Positions 1 to 7,695 of a stretch of 46,058 bases of DNA are shown here, one piece after another. The notes beneath the pieces are model-generated. The model was not told the DNA's origin. It did not search any database and saw only the letters and a program-made list of their open reading frames with translations. The DNA is taken from positions 1-46,058 of the forward strand of contig JAJPHF010000175.1 of the NCBI GenBank assembly GCA_021325365.1. The letters are read 5' to 3'. Position 1 is the first letter of the stretch. The number at the start of each line of letters is the position of its first letter. The translations under genes and the position numbers were made by a program. Origin of the DNA: Pseudomonadota bacterium. Lineage in GTDB: Bacteria > Chloroflexota > UBA6077 > JAJPHF01.

Positions 1-900
1 CAGCACGTCGTGCTGAACTACTCGACGCGCGGCAACGGCCAGGCGGGCATGTGGCTCGTCCACGAGGGCGGCTTCCTGCGCGAGCTGGGCGTGGACGAGG
101 AGCTGGTCAACGTCGCGGCCACGTCGCGGATCATCGCGGCCATGCTCACGGGCGAGGTGAATCTGAGCAGCATGGACCCTGGCGCCAGCATCCTGGCCAG
201 CGTCGAGGGCATCGACATCGTGCTGCTGGCGGCGGGCGGCAACCGGCCCAGCCTGTCGGTCGTCACTCAGCCTAGCATCGACGAGCCGGCCAAGCTGCGC
301 GGCAAGAGCCTGGCGATCACGCGCCTGGGCACCTCGACCCACACGGCCGCGCTCCTCGCGCTCAACCTGTGGGGCCTGGCGCCCGACCGCGACGTGGCGC
401 TGCGCCAGCTGGACCAGCCGGAGGCGATCTGGGCGGCGCTGGAAGCCAAGCAGGTGGACGCCGCGATGATGGGCGTCTCGACGAAGATCCTGGCGCTGCG
501 CGAGGGCTACCGCGAGCTGATCAACCTGGCCACGGCCGGCCCGGAGTATCCGCAGGTCACCGTGAACGGGCTGCGCTCGTGGGTGGACGCGAACCAGGAA
601 GCGGTGCGCCGCTTCGCCCGCGCCTACACGCAGGCGCGGCAGCGGCTGCGGACGGACAAGCCCTGGGCGCTGGGCGTGTTCCAGAAGTACCTGGACACGG
701 ACGACGCGGAGACGCTGGAGGCGTTCTACGACGAGGTGGTCGCCTGCTGCGGCCCCGTGCCCTACGTCACCCAGGAGGGCACCGCGCGGCTGCTAGCCGA
801 CCTCGCCCGCACCGAGCCGCGCCTGGCCGGCCGCCAGCCCTCCGAGTGGATCGACGACCGTTTCCTGCGCGAGGTCGAGGCCGCAGGCTACCCGCGCTAG
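1..900 (+). CDS. ABC transporter substrate-binding protein, NitT/TauT (SsuA/THI5-like) type, 5'-partial
   Basis: The frame is open from base 1 (Gln-His-Val before the GTG at 10), so the N-terminus with its signal peptide lies outside the window. The visible 299 residues have the fold of NMT1/SsuA-type periplasmic binding proteins: a YSTRGNGQAGMW segment in place of the usual first strand, then GGFLRELGVDEELV, and a C-terminal half in which the lines DANQEAVRRFARAYTQA and TDDAETLEAFYDEV recur in family members. Such proteins deliver small organic ligands to an ABC importer; the ligand cannot be told from sequence. No permease or ATPase gene follows. The stop overlaps by a few bases the stop of the convergent HTH gene. 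A truncated relative lies at 3483-3878 and another full relative at 37517-38590. Confidence 0.88.
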   Translation, partial: QHVVLNYSTRGNGQAGMWLVHEGGFLRELGVDEELVNVAATSRIIAAMLTGEVNLSSMDPGASILASVEGIDIVLLAAGGNRPSLSVVTQPSIDEPAKLRGKSLAITRLGTSTHTAALLALNLWGLAPDRDVALRQLDQPEAIWAALEAKQVDAAMMGVSTKILALREGYRELINLATAGPEYPQVTVNGLRSWVDANQEAVRRFARAYTQARQRLRTDKPWALGVFQKYLDTDDAETLEAFYDEVVACCGPVPYVTQEGTARLLADLARTEPRLAGRQPSEWIDDRFLREVEAAGYPR

Positions 901-1088
901 CGGATTTCCTGCAGCTTCGCGCGGGCCTGGCCGATGTTCTCCACCCCCACTTTCGTCCAGACCTGGCGCACGAGCTGCCGCGCCTCCCAGGTCTCGAGGC
1001 CCAGCTGCTCGGCGATCTCGCTCTCGGCAACGGGCACCGCCGACATTTCGAGCACGCGCCGCTCGGTCTCCGTCAGTTCGGGCGCCAT
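897..1088 (-). CDS. Stand-alone LuxR/GerE-type helix-turn-helix protein
   Basis: A 63-residue protein starting MAPELTETERRVLEM. It matches the C-terminal DNA-binding domain of NarL/LuxR regulators: the LTxxERxVL start, then EIAEQLGLETWEARQLVRQVWTK... with the recognition helix, then VGVENIGQARAKL. There is no receiver or ligand domain, so any signal must come through a partner. I chose ATG 1088 because GGGAG lies about 7 bases upstream of it; the frame is open to 1124 but that extension has no domain content. The last bases overlap the end of the binding-protein gene (shared CTAG). A decayed longer regulator is possible, but the HTH core looks intact. Confidence 0.68.
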   Translation of the reverse strand: MAPELTETERRVLEMSAVPVAESEIAEQLGLETWEARQLVRQVWTKVGVENIGQARAKLQEIR

Positions 1089-1190
1089 CGGCTGCTCCCA
1101 GGTTTCAGCGTGCTCACGGACCACTCGCCTGTCGGCGCAGCGCCTGCATACGCCGCTGCGGGGCCGCGACGCGAGAAGTGTACCAGCCGG

Positions 1191-2855
1191 TCAGTACCCC
1201 ACGGCCTGGCCGTCCTTGCGAGGGTCGGACGCGCCGGCGTAGACGCGGCTCGCCGGGTCCACCTGGATCGCCTGGTAGCCGCCGTACACGCCCGGCGCGC
1301 GGGCCAGGCGGTGGCCCCGCGCCGCTAGCTCTTGCAGCACGTCCGGCTCGAACCCCGCCTCGATGGCGACGACGTTCGCCGCCTGGAAGTGGTGGCAGCG
1401 CGCCACGTCGCCGGCCGCCTGCACGTTCATGCCGAAGTCGATCAGGTTCACGAGCATCTGGACGTGGCCCTGCGGCTGCATGTCGCCGCCCATTACGCCG
1501 AAGGCCAGCCAGGGACGCCCATCGCGCATGACAAAGGCGGGGACGAGCGTGTGGTAGGGTCGCTTGCCAGGTTCGATGCGGTTGGGGTGCGCCGGGTCGA
1601 GCGAGAAGAGGGCGCCGCGGTTGTGCAGCAGGATGCCCGTGTCGCCCACCCCCACGCCGCAGCCAAACAGACCGTACAGACTGTTGATGAGCGACACGAC
1701 GTTGCCCCAGCGGTCGGCCGTCGCCAGGTACACCGTGTCGCCCGCGCCCGGCCGGGGCCGCGAGAGGCCGGCGCCGAGGCCCGCGGCGACCGGCCCGGCC
1801 GCGCGGCGCGGGTCGATGCGGGCGCGCTGCCGGGCGGCGTACTCCTTGGCGATCAGCTCGTCGGTCGGCACCGGCCCAAAAGCCGGGTCGGCAAGGTAGG
1901 CGTCCAGGTCGGCGTAAGCTAGCTTCTTCGCCTCGATCAGCAGGTGCCAGTAGTCGGCCGCGGTGGGGCCGAGCGCCGCGAGGTCGTAACCCTCGAGCAC
2001 GTTCAGCATCTGCAGCGCGGCGATGCCCTGCGTGTTCGGCGGCAGCTCGTAGACCTCGTGGCCGCAGTAGCTGGTGTGAATCGGCTCGACCCAGGTGGAG
2101 GTGTGAGCGGCGAGGTCGTCCCGCGTGAACAGGCCGCCGAGCGCCCGCGATTTGGCGACGATCGCTGCGGCCAGCTCCCCCTGGTAGAAGGCGTCGCGGC
2201 CCTCTCGCGCCAGCAGGCGCAGCGTGCGGCCGAGGGTGGGACAGGCGAACACGCTGCCGGCCCGCGGCGCGCGGCCGCCCGGCAGCCAGGTGCGCGCGGC
2301 GTCCGCGTCGGCGACGAGCGCGCCGGCGCTCTCCTCCCACTGGCTGGCGATGATCTCGCTCACGGGGAAGCCCTGCTCGGCGTAGGCGATGGCGGGCTGC
2401 AAGACCTCGGTGAAGGTCAGCGTGCCGGCCCGCCGCAGGAGCTGGTCCCAGCCGTCGACGGTGCCGGGTACGGTGGCCGCGTGGATGCCGCCGCCGGGCA
2501 TGTGCCGCAGGCCGCGGCGGGCGAAGTAGTCGGTGGTGGCGCCGCTGGGGGCGCGGCCGCTGCCGTTCAGGCCGAGCAGCCCGCCCTCGCGCGCCAGGTA
2601 GACGATGGCGAACACGTCGCCGCCGATGCCGGTCATCATCGGCTCGACGACGTTCAGCACGGCGGCCGCGGCCACGGCGGCGTCGACGGCGTTGCCGCCC
2701 TCCTGCAGGATGCGCAGGCCCGCCTGGGCGGCGAGCGGCTGGCTGGCGGCGACAAGGCCGTTCCGCGCCAGCACCGGCGAGCGCGTCTGCCGCGCCCACC
2801 CCGCCTCCCGCTCCCCCGGCCACCACTGCCACTGCTGCACGTTTGCCCTCGCCAC
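1191..2855 (-). CDS. ggt: Gamma-glutamyltransferase family protein
   Basis: A 554-residue member of the gamma-glutamyltranspeptidase family, which are Ntn-hydrolases that self-cleave into two subunits and move the gamma-glutamyl group of glutathione or related amides. Conserved blocks seen: GLVAASQPLAAQAGLRILQ, GGNAVDAAVA (residues 53-62), GIGGDVFAIVY, SGRAP, VPGTVDGWDQLL and the small-subunit start GDTVYLATADRWGN. Thr374 in that last block is the expected nucleophile. NSLYGLFG and GMNVQAAGDVARCHH follow. I see no clear signal peptide from GTG 2855, so it may be cytoplasmic as in several bacterial homologues that act as acylases or YwrD-type enzymes. The substrate is not decidable. The gene stands alone, convergent with nothing close. 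Confidence 0.9.
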   Translation of the reverse strand: MARANVQQWQWWPGEREAGWARQTRSPVLARNGLVAASQPLAAQAGLRILQEGGNAVDAAVAAAAVLNVVEPMMTGIGGDVFAIVYLAREGGLLGLNGSGRAPSGATTDYFARRGLRHMPGGGIHAATVPGTVDGWDQLLRRAGTLTFTEVLQPAIAYAEQGFPVSEIIASQWEESAGALVADADAARTWLPGGRAPRAGSVFACPTLGRTLRLLAREGRDAFYQGELAAAIVAKSRALGGLFTRDDLAAHTSTWVEPIHTSYCGHEVYELPPNTQGIAALQMLNVLEGYDLAALGPTAADYWHLLIEAKKLAYADLDAYLADPAFGPVPTDELIAKEYAARQRARIDPRRAAGPVAAGLGAGLSRPRPGAGDTVYLATADRWGNVVSLINSLYGLFGCGVGVGDTGILLHNRGALFSLDPAHPNRIEPGKRPYHTLVPAFVMRDGRPWLAFGVMGGDMQPQGHVQMLVNLIDFGMNVQAAGDVARCHHFQAANVVAIEAGFEPDVLQELAARGHRLARAPGVYGGYQAIQVDPASRVYAGASDPRKDGQAVGY

Positions 2856-2897
2856 CGCCGCGCTCCTCGCCTTCGCGGCCGCGCTCGACCAACGGGG

Positions 2898-3158
2898 TTA
2901 GTCGCGATAGGCGTCCTTGCGGGCGACCACGCGCGCGACGAGCGCGGTGCCCGTGGCGTTGTCTAGCTCCATGATGACCCGCCAGCGGCCGACGCGCAGC
3001 CGCCAGCGGTTACCGCTCCCGGCGAGCTTCGCCATGTCCAGCGTACCGAATTCATGCGGCAGGCGGTCGAGAGCCGCCGCAATTGCGGCCTGGTCGCGCG
3101 CTGGTAGCCTGTGTAGCTCCCGACGGGCGCGAGCCGAGAACTCTAATCGCCAGGGCAT
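2898..3158 (-). CDS. RelE/ParE-family type II toxin
   Basis: An 86-residue basic protein. MPWRLEFSARARRELHRLP is the typical first strand and helix of RelE/ParE toxins, and WRLRVGRWRVIMELDNATGTALVARVVARKDAYRD matches the core RVGxYRVxYxI...V.RVxHRxxAYR block ending in the catalytic-type basic residues. RelE members cut ribosome-bound mRNA and ParE members poison gyrase; sequence alone does not separate these here. Its start overlaps the end of the upstream antitoxin gene by 16 bases, the usual co-translated arrangement. Confidence 0.85.
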   Translation of the reverse strand: MPWRLEFSARARRELHRLPARDQAAIAAALDRLPHEFGTLDMAKLAGSGNRWRLRVGRWRVIMELDNATGTALVARVVARKDAYRD

Positions 3159-3406
3159 TCGGCCTCGCGATGCAGCTCCTCACGCACCATTTCCCAGGGA
3201 ATCGTCTCGCCCCGCTCGAACTCCGCCCGCGTCTCGGCGAGGGCGGCGAGGTCCTCGTCGTCCAGCGGCTCGTCGTCGACGGGCGCCGTCATGAGGAAGC
3301 GGAGGAACGGGTCGTCGCGCAGGGCGGCCAGCCGCTCCTCGGCCATCTCAAGCAGCTCGTCAGGTAGCTCGTCTAGTAGCTGGTGTAGCGCCTGGCGCGT
3401 CGTCAT
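3143..3406 (-). CDS. Antitoxin partner of the RelE/ParE-type toxin
   Basis: An 87-residue acidic protein, first gene of a two-gene unit with the toxin at 2898-3158. The N-terminal part (LHQLLDELPDELLEMAEERL) resembles the helix found in many small antitoxins paired with RelE toxins, and the acidic C-terminal half (DDEPLDDEDLAAL...ERGETIPWEMVREELHREA) looks like the toxin-wrapping tail; TIPWEEVRAEL-like ends are common in such partners. No full HTH or AbrB fold is obvious. A strong Shine-Dalgarno (GGAGGGAGAG) lies about 7 bases before ATG 3406. Identification rests mainly on gene order and acidity. Confidence 0.8.
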   Translation of the reverse strand: MTTRQALHQLLDELPDELLEMAEERLAALRDDPFLRFLMTAPVDDEPLDDEDLAALAETRAEFERGETIPWEMVREELHREAECPGD

Positions 3407-3482
3407 GATGGCTCTCCCTCCGGGCGACGGCGGCGCCGCGCCCCGACCTGCCTAATGGTAGCGCGCCGGGCCGAGGGCCGCG

Positions 3483-3878
3483 CTACTCGCCGTAGCGGGC
3501 GCGGAGCGTGTCGAAGAAGCCGCTGGCCTCCAGCTCGCGGACGAGCCGCGTGTCCACGAACTGCTCGGGGCGGGCATCTTTGGCCGCCGGGTGGCGGCTC
3601 TCGTTCAGCACTGTCTGGATGCCTTCCAGCGTGGGATAGGGCACGCGCTCCAGGTAGTGCAGCGCATATAGCTCCCACGTCTCCTCGAGCAGCTCCGGGT
3701 CGTCACTCTGCGCGAACTCGGCGAGCACCTTCTGCGTGAACGCCTTGTCGGCGCGGTAGAGGTAGATCGCCTCCATGTACGCTTGCAGGAAGCGACGCAC
3801 TACGTCCTCGTCGGAGCGCAGGTAGCTGCCGACAACGTTGATCGTGGTGTGCTGGTAGGGGATGCCGAGCGCGCCCAC
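3483..3878 (-). pseudogene. Truncated NitT/TauT-type substrate-binding protein gene (C-terminal part only)
   Basis: The 131-residue frame corresponds only to the C-terminal third of an SsuA-like binding protein: IPYQHTTINVVGSYLRSDEDVVRRFLQAYMEAIYLYRADK, then a LLEETWELY segment, then TLEGIQTVLNES and the ending EQFVDTRLVRELEASGFFDTL, close in style to the end of the gene at 1-900. Reading upstream in frame from GTG 3878 meets TGA within about 15 codons, and there is no signal peptide or first lobe. A perfect 11-base inverted repeat (3902-3928) sits in that upstream part, at the apparent breakpoint. I treat it as a remnant; expression as a small protein is unlikely to be functional. Confidence 0.72.
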
Positions 3879-3901
3879 GTCTACGCTGTGCGACTCGCGC
3901 C

Positions 3902-3928
3902 ACCTCGTCGCGGTTCACGCGACGAGGT
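3902..3928. repeat. Perfect 11-base inverted repeat at the break of the binding-protein remnant
   Basis: ACCTCGTCGCG at 3902-3912 and its exact complement at 3918-3928 are separated by GTTCA. There is no T-run, so it is not a classical terminator. Confidence 0.7.
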
Positions 3929-3972
3929 CGGCGGAGTTGTTCGCTCGCCCCGCGTACTGGCACGGGCCACGC

Positions 3973-3978
3973 TATAGT
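3973..3978 (+). promoter_or_regulatory. Possible -10 box (TATAGT) for the DUF2270 gene
   Basis: TATAGT stands out in GC-rich DNA 39 bases before GTG 4017. No good -35 hexamer is seen at 16-18 bases upstream, so this is weak. Confidence 0.3.
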
Positions 3979-4016
3979 ACCGGCTAAGCAGCGACGCGGA
4001 CGGCGCGGAGGAGGGC

Positions 4017-4781
4017 GTGCAACAGGTGAAGCAGGAAGGCGTCAGGCGCGCGGGGAACCCAGCCGGACTCTCGGCCGGCGTCGATCAGCGCGCGTCGGAG
4101 TCGCCGGGGGCCGCGCCGCCGGCGGGCGCCGACCCACGCTCGGCCACCGCCGTCAATGCGCTCGTCCACCTCTACCGCGCCGAGGTAGGGCGCCTCACCG
4201 CCTACCGCACCCGCCTCGATACCACCACGAGCTGGGCCATCACCACGTCGGCGCTCGTCGCTACGTTTGCCTATGGCAACCAGCAGAACCCGGCCGCGGC
4301 ATTCCTGTTCCTGATGCTCTGCGATTACTTCTTCCTGCACCTAGAGGCGCGCCGCTTCATCGCCTACGAGGCCAGCCGCTACCGAGTCCACCTGCTGGAG
4401 CGCTGCTTCTACGGCGAGGTTCTCGGCGCGGAGGGCGACTCCCAGTGGGCCGCCCGCCTGCTGGAGGCGCTCCGCAACCCCAGCCCCACGATCAGCCCCT
4501 TCGGCGCGGTGGGCTGGCGGCTGCGCCGCAACTACCTCTGGATCTTCGCGCTAGTGCTGCTCGCCTGGATCGGCAAGCTCCACCTGGCCGGCCCGCCCAG
4601 CTGGGACCCCGGCACGCTCGCGGCGCGCGCCCGCGTCGGCGACATCCCCGCCTGGCTGGTGATCGTGGGCGTGGGCGCGTTCTACGTGTACCTGCTGCTC
4701 GTCACGGCCGCGGCCCACCACGTCTACCCCCGCGGCGACGAGGACGCCCGGCACATGGAAGAGGGCCTCGCCGTGCAGTAG
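4017..4781 (+). CDS. DUF2270 integral membrane protein
   Basis: 254 residues. The block LVHLYRAEVGRLTAYRTRLDTTTSWAITT is the hallmark of the DUF2270 family, followed by LEARRFIAYEASRYRVHLLE and RRNYLWIFALVLLAW. Four membrane segments are predicted by eye: about 70-88, 92-110, 172-190 and 212-233. The first 45 residues are a Pro/Ala-rich cytoplasmic extension. The biochemical role of the family is not known to me. GTG 4017 has GAGGAGGG immediately upstream, rather close; GTG 4026 is an alternative start. It is transcribed away from the pseudogene and convergent with the MmgE/PrpD gene. Confidence 0.85.
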   Translation: MQQVKQEGVRRAGNPAGLSAGVDQRASESPGAAPPAGADPRSATAVNALVHLYRAEVGRLTAYRTRLDTTTSWAITTSALVATFAYGNQQNPAAAFLFLMLCDYFFLHLEARRFIAYEASRYRVHLLERCFYGEVLGAEGDSQWAARLLEALRNPSPTISPFGAVGWRLRRNYLWIFALVLLAWIGKLHLAGPPSWDPGTLAARARVGDIPAWLVIVGVGAFYVYLLLVTAAAHHVYPRGDEDARHMEEGLAVQ

Positions 4782-4790
4782 CATCGCCGG

Positions 4791-4880
4791 ACGCCGTCCC
4801 CGGGGGTGCAGGGTAGTGGCGCTGGCAGGATTCCGCGCCACACCCCGCCGGGGGCCTGGGGGTGTCCCCCCACCTGCCCT
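4791..4880. repeat. G/C-run palindromic repeat element between convergent genes
   Basis: The gap between the DUF2270 and MmgE/PrpD genes is filled by runs of C and G that can fold on themselves. GGGGGCCTGGG at 4850-4860 is followed by TCCCCC at 4865-4870. The same 11-mer with a following TCCCCC occurs at 45672-45692, so this is a dispersed element that may also end transcription of both genes. Confidence 0.5.
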
Positions 4881-6308
4881 TCATTCCCTCAACACCTCAA
4901 ACCCCGCAGGATTGGGGGGCGGCGGGGGCGCTCCCGCCGCCTCGCTCACCAGCGCGAGCAGCGGATCGAGGGTGGGCGCCGCGGGAAGAGCGGCACAGGC
5001 GGCGAGCAGGCGCTGCCCGCCCGCCGGCCCGAGGGCGCCGGCCAGCAGGTCGTCGAGCTTCGCGACGAGGTCCGCGTCGCCGAGCGGGGCGTCGGGGTGG
5101 CCGTGTGGCTGCGCGACCGCCGCCCTGCGCTCCGAGCCGTCCCGCAGCCGCACGACCACCTCGCAGCCGATCAGCCGCCGCTCGACGTAAGCCCGCTGGC
5201 GCTCCGGCGTCTCGATCAGCCGTACCCGCCCCATCAGCGCCCGCACGTCCGGCGCCTGCCACGGCGCGTCGGCGTAGTCGGCGGGCGTGAGGCGCCCGCG
5301 CAGCAGGGCCAGCGCCACCACGAAGGGGGTACTGTGGTCGGCGTCCTCGTGCGAGGCCGGCGCGTAGGCGTGCGGCGCGGCGTGGACCCCGCCGCACACG
5401 CCGGCGTGGCCGTAGACGGTCACGGCCTCGACGTGCTCAGCGCGCACGCCTTGCGCGTGCAGCGCCAGCGTGGCCTCCACGGCGCCTTGCAGGAGGTACT
5501 GCGCCGGGTAGCGCTTGACGATGTGGCGGTCGAGCGTCCACGTCCGACCCAGGCGATCGACGGGCACGGCCTCGGGCGCGCACCCCAGCTGCCGCAGCAT
5601 GACCTCCAGCGCGTCGGGCGGCGCGGTGACGCCCTCCGCCGCCAGCTCGACGGCCTCGACGGCGCGCTGCCCCACCAGCCCGGGCGCCACGGACTTCAGG
5701 GCCGTCACCGGCACGTCGGGCCGCAGCCACGACTGCAACGCCTGGCCCGTCGTGCCCGCCATCGAGGTCGCCGCCACCGCCTCCGCGAGCGACCGCCCGT
5801 GCAAGCGCGCGAGCGGGGCGGGCAAGGCCCAGATGAGCGGCGTGACGGGATGCCAGCCACGGCCCCGCCAGTCCGCGGCGTCGGCGACGAGCGCCTGCAG
5901 CTCGTACGCGGCGATTACGGCGCTCAGCAGCGCGGCGCCGCTCGCGCGGGCCACCTCGGCGGCGCCGAGCAGGGCGGACAGCGCGTCGCTGAAGTGGCCG
6001 CCGTCGCGGCCGCCGGGCGGCGGCAGGTAGAGGTCGTTGGCGTCGAGCAGGCGCAGCGCGGTGCCGTTGGCGAGCGCGGCGAGCGCGGGGGTCGCGCGGC
6101 CGCCGACCAACAGCGTGGCGCGCGCGGCCGCGGGCGCCGACTGGCGGCGGGCGTAGACGGCCAGCCGCCGCGCCAGCGGCTCCCCGCGGGCGCCGAGCGC
6201 GCAGGCCAGCCCGTCGGCCACGAGCCGCGTGGCGCGGCGCACCTCGGCCGCCGGCACGTCGCCGAGCCGCAGCCCGAGCGCGAACGCCGCCATGCTCTGG
6301 GTGAGCAC
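4881..6308 (-). CDS. MmgE/PrpD family protein
   Basis: About 475 residues, the usual family length. The family includes 2-methylcitrate dehydratase, cis-aconitate decarboxylase and similar lyases or epimerases acting on small carboxylates. Matches: the LTQSMAAFALGLRLGDVP start, LVADGLACALGARGEP, ANGTALRLLDANDLY where the family has NG(T/A)..H..D.DD, GHFSDALSALLGAAEVA, the AATSMAGTT segment and LKSVAPGLVGQRAVEAVELA. The usual His-Ala-Leu of that strand is modified, so activity on methylcitrate should not be assumed. I chose GTG 6308 because family members begin at this point; GTG 6320 would start inside a palindromic repeat, and ATG 6293 is also possible. No prpB or prpC genes accompany it. 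Confidence 0.85.
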   Translation of the reverse strand: MLTQSMAAFALGLRLGDVPAAEVRRATRLVADGLACALGARGEPLARRLAVYARRQSAPAAARATLLVGGRATPALAALANGTALRLLDANDLYLPPPGGRDGGHFSDALSALLGAAEVARASGAALLSAVIAAYELQALVADAADWRGRGWHPVTPLIWALPAPLARLHGRSLAEAVAATSMAGTTGQALQSWLRPDVPVTALKSVAPGLVGQRAVEAVELAAEGVTAPPDALEVMLRQLGCAPEAVPVDRLGRTWTLDRHIVKRYPAQYLLQGAVEATLALHAQGVRAEHVEAVTVYGHAGVCGGVHAAPHAYAPASHEDADHSTPFVVALALLRGRLTPADYADAPWQAPDVRALMGRVRLIETPERQRAYVERRLIGCEVVVRLRDGSERRAAVAQPHGHPDAPLGDADLVAKLDDLLAGALGPAGGQRLLAACAALPAAPTLDPLLALVSEAAGAPPPPPNPAGFEVLRE

Positions 6309-6310
6309 GG

Positions 6311-6427
6311 AACCCCTCACCCCCTGCCCCCCTCTCCCCCGCAGCGGAAAAGGGGGAGAACGCCAGTGCCGCCCCGCCGGAGAGTCCCCCGTCCCCTTAT
6401 GGGGGAAGGGGGGTTGGGGGGAAGGGG
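6311..6427. repeat. Palindromic C-run/G-run repeats between the MmgE/PrpD and M28 genes
   Basis: Two foldable units: 6311-6360 (CTCACCCCCTGCC, CCTCTCCCCC and a later GGGGGAG) and 6385-6427 (TCCCCCGTCCCC against GGGGGAAGGGG). Read on the minus strand, the first unit carries the same GAGAGGGGGGCAGGGGG tract as the element inside the anti-sigma gene at 30442-30482, so both belong to one family. They fill the whole gap between two minus-strand genes. Confidence 0.65.
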
Positions 6428-6431
6428 TCTG

Positions 6432-7439
6432 CTACCCCGCGTTGTAGAGGGTGCGCAGCACCACCTGGCCCACGGCCGCCAGGCTGTCGGGCGAGCACTT
6501 GTCGGGCGTGTCTTCGAGCGTGTGCCACCAGCTATTGTGGGGGCCGTAGCTGAAGTCGATGAGGTCGATCATCGGCAGGCCCGCGTCGAGGATCGGCACG
6601 TGATCGTCCAGAATGGCGGCGCCCACCGTGTTCTCGAACTCGGGGCGACCAAGCTGCTCCGCCGCCTGCCACACGCGGTCGTTGACCGCGCCGGCGCGCA
6701 CTTGCGACTGCGCCTCCCGCGGAATGTGCAGGTCGCGGTCGCCGATCATGTCCAGCAGGATGCCCCAGGCCGGGCGCTCGGGCACCATGTGCTGCGCCCA
6801 GTAGCGAGAGCCCAGGAACATCGCGTCGACGCCCGGCCCGTAGTCCTCGCCGTCGAGCATCAGGAGGATGACGCCCACGGGGGGCGGCGCGGCCTGGAGC
6901 ACGCGCCCCACTTCCAGCAGCACGGCGACGCCCGATGCGCCGTCGTTCGCGCCAGGGATGGGCGTGTCCCGATTCGCGGGGTTCGGGTCCTGGTCAGCCT
7001 GTGGGCGGGTGTCCCAGTGCGCGGCGAGCACCACCTTGCCCGGCTGGTCGGGGCCGAACACACCGAACACGTTGGTCATGTTGAGCGTCTTGCCCCGGAC
7101 GTCCCAGGTAAAGTCCTGTACGTCCACGCGGTCGGTCGCCGCGCGCAGCTCGCGCAGCATGTACTCGCGGATCGTATCGTGGCCGGGCATGTTCGGCACG
7201 CGCGGCCCCGCGTTGACCTGGTTGACCAGATCGTCCCAGGCCCGACTGGCGTTGAACGCCGCCTCCTGCCCGAGCAGGCGGCTGGCGCCCGGCCGCGGCA
7301 GGCCGACGCGGGCCAGCAGCTCGCTGCTCGTGGCGTGGGCGACGAGCGGCGCGGCCACCAGCCCGGCCCCGAGCGTTAGCACGAACCGCCGGCGGGTCCA
7401 GTCCGAGTGCGACGGCGTTGGGGCATCCGATGACGCCAT
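6432..7439 (-). CDS. Tat-exported M28-family protein resembling glutaminyl-peptide cyclotransferase
   Basis: 335 residues from ATG 7439, which has GGAGGTG 8 bases upstream; the frame is open further but without homology. The N-terminus has a twin-arginine signal (TRRRF, residues 15-19, then a hydrophobic stretch to AHA). The M28 zinc-site series is complete: His141 in AHWDT, Asp166 in GANDGASG, Glu198 in LDGEDYG, Asp230/Asp234 in LLDMIGDRD and His306 in WWHTLED. The DDHVPIL...GLPMIDLIDF segment and the WWH before the last ligand are the style of glutaminyl cyclases, which form N-terminal pyroglutamate, rather than plain aminopeptidases. It is probably extracytoplasmic. It could still be a peptidase. 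Confidence 0.87.
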   Translation of the reverse strand: MASSDAPTPSHSDWTRRRFVLTLGAGLVAAPLVAHATSSELLARVGLPRPGASRLLGQEAAFNASRAWDDLVNQVNAGPRVPNMPGHDTIREYMLRELRAATDRVDVQDFTWDVRGKTLNMTNVFGVFGPDQPGKVVLAAHWDTRPQADQDPNPANRDTPIPGANDGASGVAVLLEVGRVLQAAPPPVGVILLMLDGEDYGPGVDAMFLGSRYWAQHMVPERPAWGILLDMIGDRDLHIPREAQSQVRAGAVNDRVWQAAEQLGRPEFENTVGAAILDDHVPILDAGLPMIDLIDFSYGPHNSWWHTLEDTPDKCSPDSLAAVGQVVLRTLYNAG

Positions 7440-7695
7440 GACGCCCACCTCCAAGCTGGCGCGTGCGCGCGCCACGACCGCGGCGGCGCTCGCCCCAGTG
7501 TAGTGCATCGGCGCGGCCGCGCGCAGAGAAAGCGGCAGGCCATTCGCCGCCGCCCCTGGCCCCGGGCTCCGCGCCGCGCCAGCAGGCACGCTCCTTGCAG
7601 CGCCGCCGGCCCGGCGGCCCAGGTGCGTACCCGATCGGTGCGCCGCCGCACGGGCACGAGCAAGCGGACGCCGCGGCGCGCCGCCCGCTGGGAGA

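Noticed and set aside
1114..2892. 592-codon frame over the gamma-glutamyltransferase gene
   Set aside because: Frame-shifted shadow of the same strand; the 554-residue frame holds all family motifs.
4806..7379. 857-codon open frame opposite the MmgE/PrpD and M28 genes
   Set aside because: Arg/Gly/Ala/His-rich translation without motifs, antisense to two well-supported genes.
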